Part shown: one piece after another, positions 6,708 to 16,011 of the stretch
Layout of the letters: each line of letters starts with the position of its first letter
Numbering within the stretch: position 1 is the stretch's first letter
Assembly (NCBI GenBank): GCA_965279005.1
Contig: CBDIHK010000028.1
Location: 62,001-126,000, forward strand
From: Planctobacterium sp965279005
GTDB lineage: Bacteria; Pseudomonadota; Gammaproteobacteria; Enterobacterales; Alteromonadaceae
Direction of reading: 5' to 3'
DNA: 64,000 nt
Notes under the pieces: generated by a model
Database searches by the model: none
Told to the model about the DNA's origin: nothing
Seen by the model: only the letters and a program-made list of their open reading frames with translations
Made by a program: the position numbers and the translations under genes

Positions 6708-9404
6708 TTAGCTTAACTTGCCACAACATTGTTTGTACTTCTTGCCCGAACCACAGGGGCAAGGTTCATTGCGGCCAACTTTAGGCTGGGCGCGGGTCAT
6801 GGTACCAGCCTGGCCTTCTGGCTCATTGGGTGAGCTATGCTCGAAGTTTTTAGGGGCGGCTTCTGCTTGGCGGCGTTTTTCTTCTACCGCTTCAACGTCA
6901 CTTTCGGCACGTACCTGCACTTTACTCAGGATGGTGATCACATCCACCTTAAGCGCCTCAAGCATATCGCTGAATAGCTCAAACGACTCCCGCTTGTATT
7001 CTTGCTTAGGATTCTTCTGGGCATAGCCACGTAGGTGGATACCTTGGCGCAAGTGATCCATAGCGGCCAAATGTTCTTTCCAATGACTATCCAAATTCTG
7101 CAACATTATAGCTTTTTCAAAGTGTCGCAGAACTTCGCTACCCACTGCATTCTCTTTCGCTTCATAGGCTTGGTTTACGTTTTCGGTAATGCGTTCCCGC
7201 AACCTTTCTTCGTAAAGCTTATCATCGTCGTCCAGCCACTGTTGCAGCGGCAGGTCGAGTAGGAAGTCAGCCTTCAACCTTTCTTGCAAGCCCGGGATAT
7301 CCCACATTTCTTCTAGGCTCTGGGGCGGGATGTATTGGTCGATAATGCTTTCCAGGACGTCGTGGCGTATGGCTTCGACAGTTTCTTTAATATCACCTTC
7401 ATCAAGCAGTTCGTTGCGCTGTTCGTAAATAACTTTACGCTGGTCGTTGGCAACATCATCATATTCCAACAGCTGCTTACGGATATCAAAGTTACGGCCT
7501 TCAACTTTGCGCTGGGCGTTTTCAATCGCTTTGGTTACCCAAGGGTGTTCAATGGCTTCACCGCGTTCCATACCAAGGCGCTTCATCATACCCGCCATAC
7601 GGTCAGACGCGAAGATACGCATCAAACCATCTTCCAGTGATAGATAAAAACGCGATGAACCTGGGTCACCTTGACGGCCAGAACGCCCGCGCAACTGGTT
7701 ATCGATACGGCGGGATTCGTGGCGCTCGGTACCTATAATATGTAGGCCTCCGGCTTTGAGCACCAGATCGTGTTGCTCTTTCCACTTCTGTTTAATTTTA
7801 TCTATCTTGGACTCATCGGGGTTTTTGAGTGCGGCAACCTCGGATTGCCAGTTACCGCCTAGTACGATATCGGTACCACGGCCAGCCATATTGGTGGCAA
7901 TAGTAACGGCGCCCGGCTTACCTGCTTGCGCCACAATTTCAGCTTCTTGCGCGTGGAACTTTGCGTTGAGAACTTTGTGTTGGATCTTGGCTTTCTTCAG
8001 GATACGGTGCAGCAGTTCAGAGTTTTCAATCGACACTGTACCTACCAAGGTAGGCTGGCCGCGTTCGACACAGTCCTTGATATCAGCAATGATGGCTTCG
8101 TATTTCTCTTCCGCCGTCATGTAGATCAAATCGGCCATGTCATTGCGGATCATCGGTTTATTGGTGGGGATAACCACAGTTTCCAGGCCGTAAATGTGCT
8201 GGAATTCGAATGCTTCGGTATCGGCTGTCCCGGTCATGCCCGCTAATTTTTGATATATCCGGAAGTAATTCTGGAAAGTGATTGACGCGAGGGTTTGGTT
8301 TTCGTTTTGGATCTTAACGCCTTCTTTGGCTTCAACAGCCTGGTGCAGGCCGTCAGACCATCGGCGGCCTTCCATAGTGCGCCCTGTGTGCTCGTCAACA
8401 ATGGTAATAGTGTCGTCTTTGACAATATAGTCAACGTCCTTGTGGAACAGTTTATGCGCCCGTAGCGCAGCATTGACGTGGTGCAATAGCGAGATATTGG
8501 CGGCGCCGTAAAGGGATTCTCCTTCAGGTAATACACCAATCCTGGCCAAAATTTCTTCAACTTTGACCATGCCGCGCTCGGTGAGGTTTACCTGCTTAGC
8601 TTTTTCATCAATGCTAAAGTCGCCCTCGCCTTCTTCACCTTCCTTATCTTCTTTTTCTTGTTCGATAAGCTCCGGGATGATGGTGTTTATCTTGGCATAC
8701 AGCTCAGAACTATCTTCGGCAGGACCTGAAATAATCAGGGGTGTACGCGCTTCATCTATTAGGATCGAGTCGACTTCATCTACAACCGCAAAATTGAGAG
8801 GCCTTTGTACCCGCTCTTCAGGGCTAAACGCCATGTTGTCACGCAAATAGTCAAAACCAAACTCATTGTTGGTGCCATAGGTGATATCTGCTTCATAGGC
8901 AGCTTTTTTGTCAGGGTGCATCATTCCTGGCACGTTACAGCCGACGGTCATGCCCAAAAATTCAAACAACGGGCGGCTCCAATCAGCGTCACGACGGGCC
9001 AAGTAATCGTTCACTGTAACGATGTGCACGCCTTTACCAGACAAGGCATTAAGGTAAGCAGGCAAGGTTGCCGTAAGGGTTTTACCTTCACCGGTGCGCA
9101 TTTCTGCTATCTTGCCTTGGTTTAACACCATGCCACCGAGCATCTGTACGTCAAAATGACGCATCTTGAACACCCGCTTGCTGGCTTCACGCACCAACGC
9201 ATACGCCTCAGGCAATATGCTATCGAGTGCTTCGCCCTCTGCGACACGTTGCTTAAACTGTTCAGATTTGGCTTTTATGTCTTCATCAGACAAGGCTTCA
9301 TATTCAAGCTCAAGCGCATTGATCTGCACGACCTGTTTATTTAGCTTTTTTAAGGTTCTATCGTTTCTGCTACCAAATACTTTGGTAAGGATATTTGCAA
9401 ACAT
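6708..9404 (-). CDS. secA: Preprotein translocase ATPase SecA
   Basis: Motor ATPase that drives unfolded preproteins through SecYEG. Full length at 898 residues. Walker A is in MRTGEGKTLTATLPAYL, the DEAD-like Walker B in VVDEVDSILIDEART, and the second nucleotide domain carries NMAGRGTDIVLGG and QLRGRSGRQGDPGSS. The C-terminus has the SecB- and zinc-binding motif (CPCGSGKKYKQCC). It is flanked by its own terminator on one side and a terminator for the M23 gene on the other. No secM-like gene precedes it, unlike E. coli. Confidence 0.99.
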   Translation of the reverse strand: MFANILTKVFGSRNDRTLKKLNKQVVQINALELEYEALSDEDIKAKSEQFKQRVAEGEALDSILPEAYALVREASKRVFKMRHFDVQMLGGMVLNQGKIAEMRTGEGKTLTATLPAYLNALSGKGVHIVTVNDYLARRDADWSRPLFEFLGMTVGCNVPGMMHPDKKAAYEADITYGTNNEFGFDYLRDNMAFSPEERVQRPLNFAVVDEVDSILIDEARTPLIISGPAEDSSELYAKINTIIPELIEQEKEDKEGEEGEGDFSIDEKAKQVNLTERGMVKVEEILARIGVLPEGESLYGAANISLLHHVNAALRAHKLFHKDVDYIVKDDTITIVDEHTGRTMEGRRWSDGLHQAVEAKEGVKIQNENQTLASITFQNYFRIYQKLAGMTGTADTEAFEFQHIYGLETVVIPTNKPMIRNDMADLIYMTAEEKYEAIIADIKDCVERGQPTLVGTVSIENSELLHRILKKAKIQHKVLNAKFHAQEAEIVAQAGKPGAVTIATNMAGRGTDIVLGGNWQSEVAALKNPDESKIDKIKQKWKEQHDLVLKAGGLHIIGTERHESRRIDNQLRGRSGRQGDPGSSRFYLSLEDGLMRIFASDRMAGMMKRLGMERGEAIEHPWVTKAIENAQRKVEGRNFDIRKQLLEYDDVANDQRKVIYEQRNELLDEGDIKETVEAIRHDVLESIIDQYIPPQSLEEMWDIPGLQERLKADFLLDLPLQQWLDDDDKLYEERLRERITENVNQAYEAKENAVGSEVLRHFEKAIMLQNLDSHWKEHLAAMDHLRQGIHLRGYAQKNPKQEYKRESFELFSDMLEALKVDVITILSKVQVRAESDVEAVEEKRRQAEAAPKNFEHSSPNEPEGQAGTMTRAQPKVGRNEPCPCGSGKKYKQCCGKLS

Positions 9405-9531
9405 GGACTAACTATTTCCCGATATCTTACTGGCGCATTCCACCGCACCAACCACTTAACTCGCTACCGCTACACTTTGGATTTCTACCAAGATTTTTTT
9501 GGTTTTCCGAGCTGAGCTTATCTTTATATAA

Positions 9532-9562
9532 AAACAATCGGCCCTAATTGAGCCGATTGTTT
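9532..9562 (-). terminator. Terminator after the M23 peptidase gene
   Basis: An 11-bp perfect stem (AAACAATCGGC at 9532-9542, GCCGATTGTTT at 9552-9562) with a 9-nt loop. On the minus strand it continues into TTTTTAT, so it ends the transcript coming from the M23 gene. secA must then start from the roughly 125 bp between this site and its ATG. Confidence 0.8.
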
Positions 9563-9627
9563 GGGTAACTTTGTACAGCCCGGGCTATTAGCCCGTTGGC
9601 TTTGAACGCGACATTGTACGCTAAATT

Positions 9628-10542
9628 CTAATTCGGCGCCTCCCTATATACGTATTTCAAGGGATCAATTTGTTTACCGCCTTTTAGGATCTCATAGTGT
9701 ACATGGGCGCCTGTCGACCTGCCGGTGTTCCCCATTTCAGCCACAACCTGGCCGCGGGTGACGACATCGCCAACATTGACAAGCAGTTCCTTGGCATGGC
9801 CGTAACGCGTGGTCACACCATTGCCATGGTCTATCTCTACAAGTTGGCCATAACCATACCTGCTTCCCGACCAAGTCACGATTCCAGCACCTGTCGCGAT
9901 TACAGGGTCACCTTCTTTACCTGCAAAATCAATACCCTTGTGCATTGCTGGAAGCCCGCTAAAGGGATCCTTGCGCATACCGTAATAGGAAGACAACCAT
10001 CCTGACTGGATAGGACGCCCAGACAAATAACGTTCATCAGAGATATGGTGGCTTAACAAGATAGATTCAAGTACTTCAAGTTGTTCTGTTTTATCATCCA
10101 ATGTCAAAAGCATCTGGTCTATCTTTAGCATCAGTTCGTCGCTAGACACTGGATCCATCACCACATCGCCTGTTATCGGACCACCTGTTGGCAACAATTG
10201 CCCAAAGGCAAACTCTTGGGTGTCCAAACCAGACTGCAATGCCAGTTTTTCCCCCAATGCGTTAAGACGCTGCAATTGGCTCTGCATTTCACCTAGTTTA
10301 AGCATCATGCCAGCTAGCTTTTGCTCGGTATCTTGCTTTAGCTCAGCAACCGCGTCACGTTGCTGCATTAAACCAGTTTGGGTAATAGCGACGAGTTCAG
10401 TATTGTCAACTTTGCGCTCAGTCGGCTGGGCCATCCATACACCAGCAGCAGCCATTAGCACAGCGCCTATTGCCAACTGTCCTTTTGATATATTTTTAAT
10501 GAAGCGTATTTTTTTGCTTCTTATTAGTATTGTGAGGTTCAT
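9628..10542 (-). CDS. M23 family metallopeptidase, membrane-anchored
   Basis: Predicted peptidoglycan endopeptidase or LytM-type activator (304 residues). An N-terminal transmembrane segment (about residues 22-38) is followed by a coiled-coil-like region (about 60-100), then the peptidase M23 domain (about 190-300). The zinc and catalytic motifs are present: HKGIDFAG with the HxxxD pair, and HVHYE near the C-terminus, with YGHAKEL between them, so it is probably active. It lies between lpxC and secA where E. coli has secM. This location next to the division cluster fits a role in cell wall remodelling. It has its own terminator downstream and lpxC's terminator upstream, so it is probably a single-gene unit. 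Confidence 0.92.
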   Translation of the reverse strand: MNLTILIRSKKIRFIKNISKGQLAIGAVLMAAAGVWMAQPTERKVDNTELVAITQTGLMQQRDAVAELKQDTEQKLAGMMLKLGEMQSQLQRLNALGEKLALQSGLDTQEFAFGQLLPTGGPITGDVVMDPVSSDELMLKIDQMLLTLDDKTEQLEVLESILLSHHISDERYLSGRPIQSGWLSSYYGMRKDPFSGLPAMHKGIDFAGKEGDPVIATGAGIVTWSGSRYGYGQLVEIDHGNGVTTRYGHAKELLVNVGDVVTRGQVVAEMGNTGRSTGAHVHYEILKGGKQIDPLKYVYREAPN

Positions 10543-10761
10543 CTGCTACCAGCCACCGGGTATGCTTCAAAATACATAGTTATAAAATTCAATGATAGTC
10601 GCATTCTGGCATAAGCCCCAAAAGCGAATCAATAATTAATGCCATTTCTACGGATAAAAAAACCTATAAAATTAACTAATTATCAACAGAAACTAACAGA
10701 ATTTTGGCTCTTGTTAGCTCCATATAAAGGCAATTTCGAGGGCTCACTTGACGGCAGAATC

Positions 10762-10790
10762 AAAAAACGCCGCTTTAAGCGACGTTTTTA
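10762..10790 (-). terminator. Terminator after lpxC
   Basis: AAAAACG-C-CGCTT and AAGCG-A-CGTTTTT form an A/T-flanked hairpin with one internal mismatch. On the minus strand it ends in T residues, shortly downstream of the lpxC stop. The remaining sequence up to the M23 gene holds no ORF I could support. Confidence 0.7.
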
Positions 10791-10816
10791 AGAATGCTAT
10801 GCTTCAGTAGTGCGCG

Positions 10817-11731
10817 TTAGTACGCCCAATTAGGCATGGCAAAACTGATTGGTGCATTGCCGTCTTCTTCGAAGCTTACAAACTCCCAGGCGGTTGCGTC
10901 ATTTAACAACGCGTTGAGCAATTTGTTGTTCAATCCGTGGCCTGACTTATATGCCTTTAACTCACCTACCAGGCTATGCCCTGATAAATAGAGGTCACCA
11001 ACTGCATCTAGTATTTTGTGCTTTACAAATTCATCGCTATAGCGCAAACCTTCTTGGTTTAGCACCCGGTACTCATCCAATGCAACAGCGTTTTCCATGC
11101 TGCCGCCTAGCGCAAGGTTATTTTCATGCATGAATTCAAGGTCGGATAAGAAGCCAAAAGTACGTGCCCGGCTAACTTGGTCTATGTAGGATTCGCTGCT
11201 GAAATCCATTACCATATGCTGGTTGGTCTGGCGGATCACTGGGTGGTCAAAGTCGATTTTGAAGTCAACCCTAAAACCATCATAGGGATTGAATTCTGCC
11301 CATTTATCGCCTTCTTCAACCCGGATGGTTTTCTTGACCTTTATGAATTGCTTGGGCGCGTTTAATTCGCAGATACCAGCTGATTGCAGCAGGAAGATAA
11401 AAGGGCTAGAGCTACCGTCCATAATGGGCAGTTCGTTGCTGTCAACCTCAACGATAAGGTTATCAATGCCCATGCCAGCCATTGCCGATGACAAGTGTTC
11501 AACGGTGGAAATGCCATGTCCATGTTCATTTGTTAGGCAAGTACACAGCATAGTATCACCAACAGCGTCTGCTTTGGCCGGGATATCAGTAAAAGGCTCA
11601 ACATCGATACGCCGGTAGATGACACCAGTATTTGCCGGTGCCGGACGCAATGTCATTGTTACTTTTTCACCTTTATGCAACCCAATCCCTGTCACAGATA
11701 CAGCTTGTTTGATGGTACGTTGTTTTATCAT
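10817..11731 (-). CDS. lpxC: UDP-3-O-acyl-N-acetylglucosamine deacetylase LpxC
   Basis: Zinc amidase that carries out the committed step of lipid A synthesis. The chosen ATG gives 304 residues beginning MIKQRTIKQ, which matches the E. coli start (305 residues). The frame stays open 60 bp upstream, but that extension is not family-like. The zinc ligands are recognisable: H79 in STVEHLSS, and the HxxxD pair in HKILDAVGD. It is the last gene of the dcw-linked block on this strand, downstream of ftsZ, and a terminator follows it. Confidence 0.97.
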   Translation of the reverse strand: MIKQRTIKQAVSVTGIGLHKGEKVTMTLRPAPANTGVIYRRIDVEPFTDIPAKADAVGDTMLCTCLTNEHGHGISTVEHLSSAMAGMGIDNLIVEVDSNELPIMDGSSSPFIFLLQSAGICELNAPKQFIKVKKTIRVEEGDKWAEFNPYDGFRVDFKIDFDHPVIRQTNQHMVMDFSSESYIDQVSRARTFGFLSDLEFMHENNLALGGSMENAVALDEYRVLNQEGLRYSDEFVKHKILDAVGDLYLSGHSLVGELKAYKSGHGLNNKLLNALLNDATAWEFVSFEEDGNAPISFAMPNWAY

Positions 11732-11851
11732 GCTCGCCTTTAGGTTAATTTTTGACCACTTCCGCTCAAAAGCGGCACGCAGTCTACTCAATAACCATCG
11801 CCTCTGTCAATTTTTTGTAACTTAATTACAGGATCCACTAGGTTTTTTAGC

Positions 11852-13015
11852 CTAATCAGCCTGCTTACGCAAAAACGCCGGGATGTCTAGATACTCTAGG
11901 TCACCGCCTGCTTCTGGCTTATCTTCCGCGCTAGGCGTCGCTCTGGCGACATCATTAAGCGCTGGGGATTCACCACCATTAGCCTGTAATTTAAATTCAC
12001 TTACCTCAGCGCCAAACCTAGCGCTTCGGTTGGAAACAACAGAAATTTCCGGTTTTTTCTCAGCACCGATACCGGTTGCAACCACGGTTACCCGCAGCTC
12101 ATCGGTCATATCCATATCAATGACGGTACCAACAACAACGGTCGCATTTTCCGAAGCAAAGGCTTTCACTGCGTTACCAACGGTTTCAAATTCGTCAATT
12201 GCAAAATCGGGACCGGCAGTAATGTTAACCAAAATACCCCTAGCACCTGACAGGTCGATATCTTCCAGCAATGGGCAAGCAATTGCTGAATCAGCGGCTT
12301 CCTCAGCCCTGTCTTCGCCTTTAGCACTGCCGCTCCCCATCATGGCAGTCCCCATTTCAGACATAACGGTTTTTACGTCAGCAAAGTCAACATTGATAAG
12401 TCCTGGACGGGTAATCAATTCGGCAATGCCCTGCACCGCGCCACGAAGTACGTCGTTGGCAGCACTGAAGGCTTGCAATAGTGGCGTGCCGCGACCCATG
12501 ACTTTGAGCAGCTTTTCGTTCGGGATAGTGATCAGGGAGTCCACGTATTTCTCAAGCTCGGCCATGCCTTGATCGGCGATATTGGCGCGTTTTTTACCCT
12601 CAAACGGAAACGGCTTAGTCACCACAGCAACTGTTAGGATATCTAGCTCTTTGGCAATCTTTGCCACTTCGGGTGCAGCGCCTGTACCTGTGCCACCACC
12701 CATTCCGGCAGTGATGAAAACCATGTCGGCACCTTCAAGTGCTTGACGGATGGTTTCCCTATCTTCTTCCGCTGCTTTTTGCCCCATGCCTGGATCGGCG
12801 CCGGCCCCTAGGCCTTTAGTGACATTAGAACCAATTTGCAAGGTGACATTGGCGCTGGAACTACGCAACACCTGGGCGTCGGTGTTGACCGCGATAAACT
12901 CTACCCCTTCAATACTCTGGGCAACCATATGTTCGACAGCGTTACCACCCCCACCGCCGACACCGATTACCTTGATGACAGCTTCTTCACTGTGACTATC
13001 CATCAATTCAAACAT
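11852..13015 (-). CDS. ftsZ: Cell division GTPase FtsZ
   Basis: Tubulin-like GTPase that polymerises into the Z ring. 387 residues. The tubulin signature GGGTGTG is at residues 106-112, the glycine-rich VGGGGGNAVEHM at 19-30, and the synergy-loop region (NVDFADVKTVM) near 210. A variable linker leads to the conserved C-terminal peptide EYLDIPAFLRKQAD, which binds FtsA and ZipA (and ZapD, encoded at 3004). It lies 60 bp after ftsA at the end of the dcw cluster. Confidence 0.99.
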   Translation of the reverse strand: MFELMDSHSEEAVIKVIGVGGGGGNAVEHMVAQSIEGVEFIAVNTDAQVLRSSSANVTLQIGSNVTKGLGAGADPGMGQKAAEEDRETIRQALEGADMVFITAGMGGGTGTGAAPEVAKIAKELDILTVAVVTKPFPFEGKKRANIADQGMAELEKYVDSLITIPNEKLLKVMGRGTPLLQAFSAANDVLRGAVQGIAELITRPGLINVDFADVKTVMSEMGTAMMGSGSAKGEDRAEEAADSAIACPLLEDIDLSGARGILVNITAGPDFAIDEFETVGNAVKAFASENATVVVGTVIDMDMTDELRVTVVATGIGAEKKPEISVVSNRSARFGAEVSEFKLQANGGESPALNDVARATPSAEDKPEAGGDLEYLDIPAFLRKQAD

Positions 13016-13075
13016 TTGAACTCTCCAAACTTTTTAGACTGCACTTCACAACGACCTAGCGCATTATGGCCGTTG

Positions 13076-14305
13076 CTAAAATTCCCCTTTAAACCAGCTT
13101 TGAATGCGCTGGAAAACGCTTTCGCTGGATTTGTTTTTATTCGCATTTTTTGTATTTATTAGTTCGCTACCATAATGTAACAAACCTACGGCAGTAGAGA
13201 ATGCTGGATCCTCTACATATTCCGCTAATCCTTTGACATTCAAAGGTATTCCTACCCTGACTGGCATTTGGAACAGCTCTTCGGCAAATTCCACAGCACC
13301 TTCCATTTTTGCGGTGCCACCAGTTAACACAATCCCTGCTGCAATTTGGTCTTCCAAACCGCTTGCTTTTATTTGTTCATGCACAAGCTCGAACAGTTCC
13401 TGGTACCTAGGCTCTATGACTTCAGCCAGGGTATGTCGTGACATGGTACGGGCAGCCCTGCCACCAACACTTGGTACTTCAATGGTTTCTTCTAAACTGA
13501 CCATTTCTTTTAAAGCACAAGCGTAGTTAATTTTAATTTCTTCGGCATAGGCTATAGGGGTTCGGAATATCTTCGCGATATCGCTGGTTATTTGGTTCCC
13601 CGCCACCGGAATAACCCCAGTATGCCTGATTGCGCCGTCAGTATAAATAACGATATCAATAGTACCGCCACCTATATCAACAATACAGACGCCTAATTCC
13701 TTTTCATCGTCGGTTAAAACGGCATAACTCGACGCTAATGCAGAGAATATCATCTGATCAGTGCTAAGTTCACTTCTTTCAATACATTTTACAAGATTTT
13801 TTGCCATATCATCGGCGCATGTAATGATATGCACCTCAGCTTCCATGCGTACCCCCGACATGCCAACAGGATTTTTGATCCCCTCTTGCACATCGATGGT
13901 AAATTCTTGCGGCAATACGTGCAGCAACTTGCGTTCTGCGGCAATGGGGACAGAGCGCGCAGCGTGTATTACGTTGTCCACGTCATCCTGCGTTACTTCC
14001 TGGTTGTTGATAGGTACCATGCCGTTTTCGTTTTGGCACTGCACATGGCGGCCAGATATGGACATGTAGACCGAAGAAACACTGCAATCGGCCATCAACT
14101 CGAGTTCGTTTATCGCCCTTTTAACAGACTGTACAACCAGGTCTAAATCGTTGACACCACCTTTGTCCATGCCCCGCGACGCATGGCTACCTACGCCAAC
14201 TACACTAATGCTGCCATCTTCAATTATCTCACCTACGACGGCCTTCACCGCGCTGGTGCCAATATCCAATCCAACAACTAAATTTCTGTCCGTTACTTTA
14301 GACAC
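13076..14305 (-). CDS. ftsA: Cell division protein FtsA
   Basis: Actin-like membrane tether for FtsZ. ATPase motifs of the actin/Hsp70 fold are visible (VVGLDIGTS near the N-terminus, VDIGGGTIDI mid-protein, LTGGTAKMEG near the C-terminus). The C-terminus ends in an amphipathic helix (VFQRIQSWFKGEF), as expected for membrane targeting. The frame opens with TTG at 14323, but I prefer the GTG at 14305, which gives an N-terminus SKVTDRNLVVGLDIG like E. coli FtsA and has GGGGA upstream. About 409 residues. Confidence 0.96.
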   Translation of the reverse strand: MSKVTDRNLVVGLDIGTSAVKAVVGEIIEDGSISVVGVGSHASRGMDKGGVNDLDLVVQSVKRAINELELMADCSVSSVYMSISGRHVQCQNENGMVPINNQEVTQDDVDNVIHAARSVPIAAERKLLHVLPQEFTIDVQEGIKNPVGMSGVRMEAEVHIITCADDMAKNLVKCIERSELSTDQMIFSALASSYAVLTDDEKELGVCIVDIGGGTIDIVIYTDGAIRHTGVIPVAGNQITSDIAKIFRTPIAYAEEIKINYACALKEMVSLEETIEVPSVGGRAARTMSRHTLAEVIEPRYQELFELVHEQIKASGLEDQIAAGIVLTGGTAKMEGAVEFAEELFQMPVRVGIPLNVKGLAEYVEDPAFSTAVGLLHYGSELINTKNANKNKSSESVFQRIQSWFKGEF

Positions 14306-14331
14306 AGCTAAACCAGTCCCCAATTAAATTT

Positions 14332-15072
14332 CTATTCTGATTCTTTGGCATTACGCCAGCCAACCGCAAGCCCGGTATCATAGCGTAAATCCACATAATC
14401 CACTTGTTTTTCATTGCGCAATAGCAAAGGGTAAATATCAATAAACCGCTGCAGGCGGTCAATGAATTCAGTTCGCCCTAAACGCAGCTTCACCCCATTG
14501 TTCAATTCTACATTCCAGGCATAACGCTCGCTCAAGAACAATTCTGTAATCTTCAACCCGGTATTGCGCAACAGACCCTGCATGGCATTAAACCCCTGCA
14601 AGGCAGCCAATTCACTACCACCGGGACCAAACAACACCGGCAAGCCAGCAACGCTGGCCTGTCCCGGTGCAAATGTGCCACCGTATGGGTTCATCAGCAT
14701 ATCACCATTCCAGCTAGCGACTGCGCGTTGTTCAATAACATACACCTTTAGCGTATCCGGCCATTCTTTTCGCACTGAAGCCTGGTAAACCCATGCCAAC
14801 TCCTCAATGTCGCTATGCGCTTTATCCACACTGATATTGAAGAAGCTGTATGGCTGGCTTTGCCGCACAGCACGTTCAATATCTGCCTGGGTAATATGGC
14901 TAATTTCACCAGACACAATCACTTTTTGCAGTGGCACTTGCTGTTTATTCTCCAGCCAAGACATCACAGCGTTAGCCATTATTGCCACCAGCAGCAGTAC
15001 CATGACCAGGAATGCCAAACCCACTATAAATTGTGGCCTGAGTAATTTTTCCCTGGTTGCGGTTTCTACCAT
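14332..15072 (-). CDS. ftsQ: Cell division protein FtsQ
   Basis: Bitopic divisome protein that links early and late division proteins with FtsB and FtsL. 246 residues with one transmembrane segment (about 17-38), then a POTRA domain beginning with VPLQKVIVSGEISHITQADI, and the FtsQ beta domain (residues 120-235, with LRLGRTEFIDRLQRFIDIYP). It lies in the usual place between ddl and ftsA, starting 4 bp after ddl with AGGATGATG upstream of the ATG. Confidence 0.95.
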   Translation of the reverse strand: MVETATREKLLRPQFIVGLAFLVMVLLLVAIMANAVMSWLENKQQVPLQKVIVSGEISHITQADIERAVRQSQPYSFFNISVDKAHSDIEELAWVYQASVRKEWPDTLKVYVIEQRAVASWNGDMLMNPYGGTFAPGQASVAGLPVLFGPGGSELAALQGFNAMQGLLRNTGLKITELFLSERYAWNVELNNGVKLRLGRTEFIDRLQRFIDIYPLLLRNEKQVDYVDLRYDTGLAVGWRNAKESE

Positions 15073-15076
15073 TGCA

Positions 15077-16006
15077 TCATCCTAAATGGCAGGTGCCCAC
15101 AATCTTACCCACCAACTCTTGAAAGCTATAACCGGCAGCTTTTGCCGCCATCGGTACTAGGCTCTTTTCAGTCATCCCTGGCACGGTATTGACTTCCAAC
15201 ACATAAAACCGGCCTTGCCCGTCCTGCATCACATCCACCCTGCCCCAACCTGAGGCATCAACGGCATTAAAGGCTTCCAGCGCTAATTTGGCGAGTTCCG
15301 ATTCAACCTCTGGAGCCAAGCCGCTGGGACAAAAATATTGGGTTGAATCCGCTTTGTACTTGGCTTGGTAGTCGTAGAAACTATGCGGCGTCTGCATCCG
15401 CACTGACGGCAACACTTCGCCATCTAGGATGGCAACGGTATATTCACTGCCTTCTATATATTGCTCGAGCAGTACCCGGCTATCAAATTCGAATGCGCCA
15501 TCCAATGCTACTTGCAATTCTTCTACCCGGTTAACTTTAGCCATGCCAATGCTAGAGCCTTCTAGCGCCGGCTTGACCATGACACCACCAACAAACTGAG
15601 CCATGATGGCATCCAAATCAATGCGCCCTAACCCAGCCCTATCCAAATAGGCAAACTTGGCGGTTGGAATACCAAGGGTAGTTAGCACCTGCTTGGTCCT
15701 GATTTTATCCATGGCCAACGCAGAGCCTAAAACGCCACTGCCCGAATAGGGGATCCCCATAAATTGCAGTGCGCCTTGGATGGTGCCATCTTCCCCGCCC
15801 CTGCCGTGCAACATGATCACAGCTGCTGATATAGACAGTTGCTCCAAGTCGTGCAACTGGCGCTCTTTAGTATCAAAGGGCACAACGTCATAGCCGGATT
15901 GCTCCAGTGCAGCAATGACTGCCTTGCCTGATCGCAATGAGACCTCCCTTTCAGCGGAATTGCCCCCATACAAAACGGCAACTCTTTGTCCTTGGCAACT
16001 TCCCAT
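15077..16006 (-). CDS. ddl: D-alanine--D-alanine ligase
   Basis: ATP-grasp enzyme that makes the D-Ala-D-Ala dipeptide used by MurF. 309 residues, the size of the DdlB type found in dcw clusters. The N-terminal VAVLYGGNSAEREVSL motif, the ATP-grasp core (VMVKPALEGSSIGMAKV) and the C-terminal metal site (FYVLEVNTVPGMTEKSLVP) are all present. It sits between murC and ftsQ as in E. coli, 5 bp after murC. Confidence 0.97.
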   Translation of the reverse strand: MGSCQGQRVAVLYGGNSAEREVSLRSGKAVIAALEQSGYDVVPFDTKERQLHDLEQLSISAAVIMLHGRGGEDGTIQGALQFMGIPYSGSGVLGSALAMDKIRTKQVLTTLGIPTAKFAYLDRAGLGRIDLDAIMAQFVGGVMVKPALEGSSIGMAKVNRVEELQVALDGAFEFDSRVLLEQYIEGSEYTVAILDGEVLPSVRMQTPHSFYDYQAKYKADSTQYFCPSGLAPEVESELAKLALEAFNAVDASGWGRVDVMQDGQGRFYVLEVNTVPGMTEKSLVPMAAKAAGYSFQELVGKIVGTCHLG

Positions 16007-16011
16007 AATTG

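Noticed and set aside
11883..12572. A 229-codon plus-strand open frame opposite ftsZ
   Set aside because: It is the antisense shadow of a conserved gene; the Ser/Pro-rich translation has no domain and no ribosome binding site.
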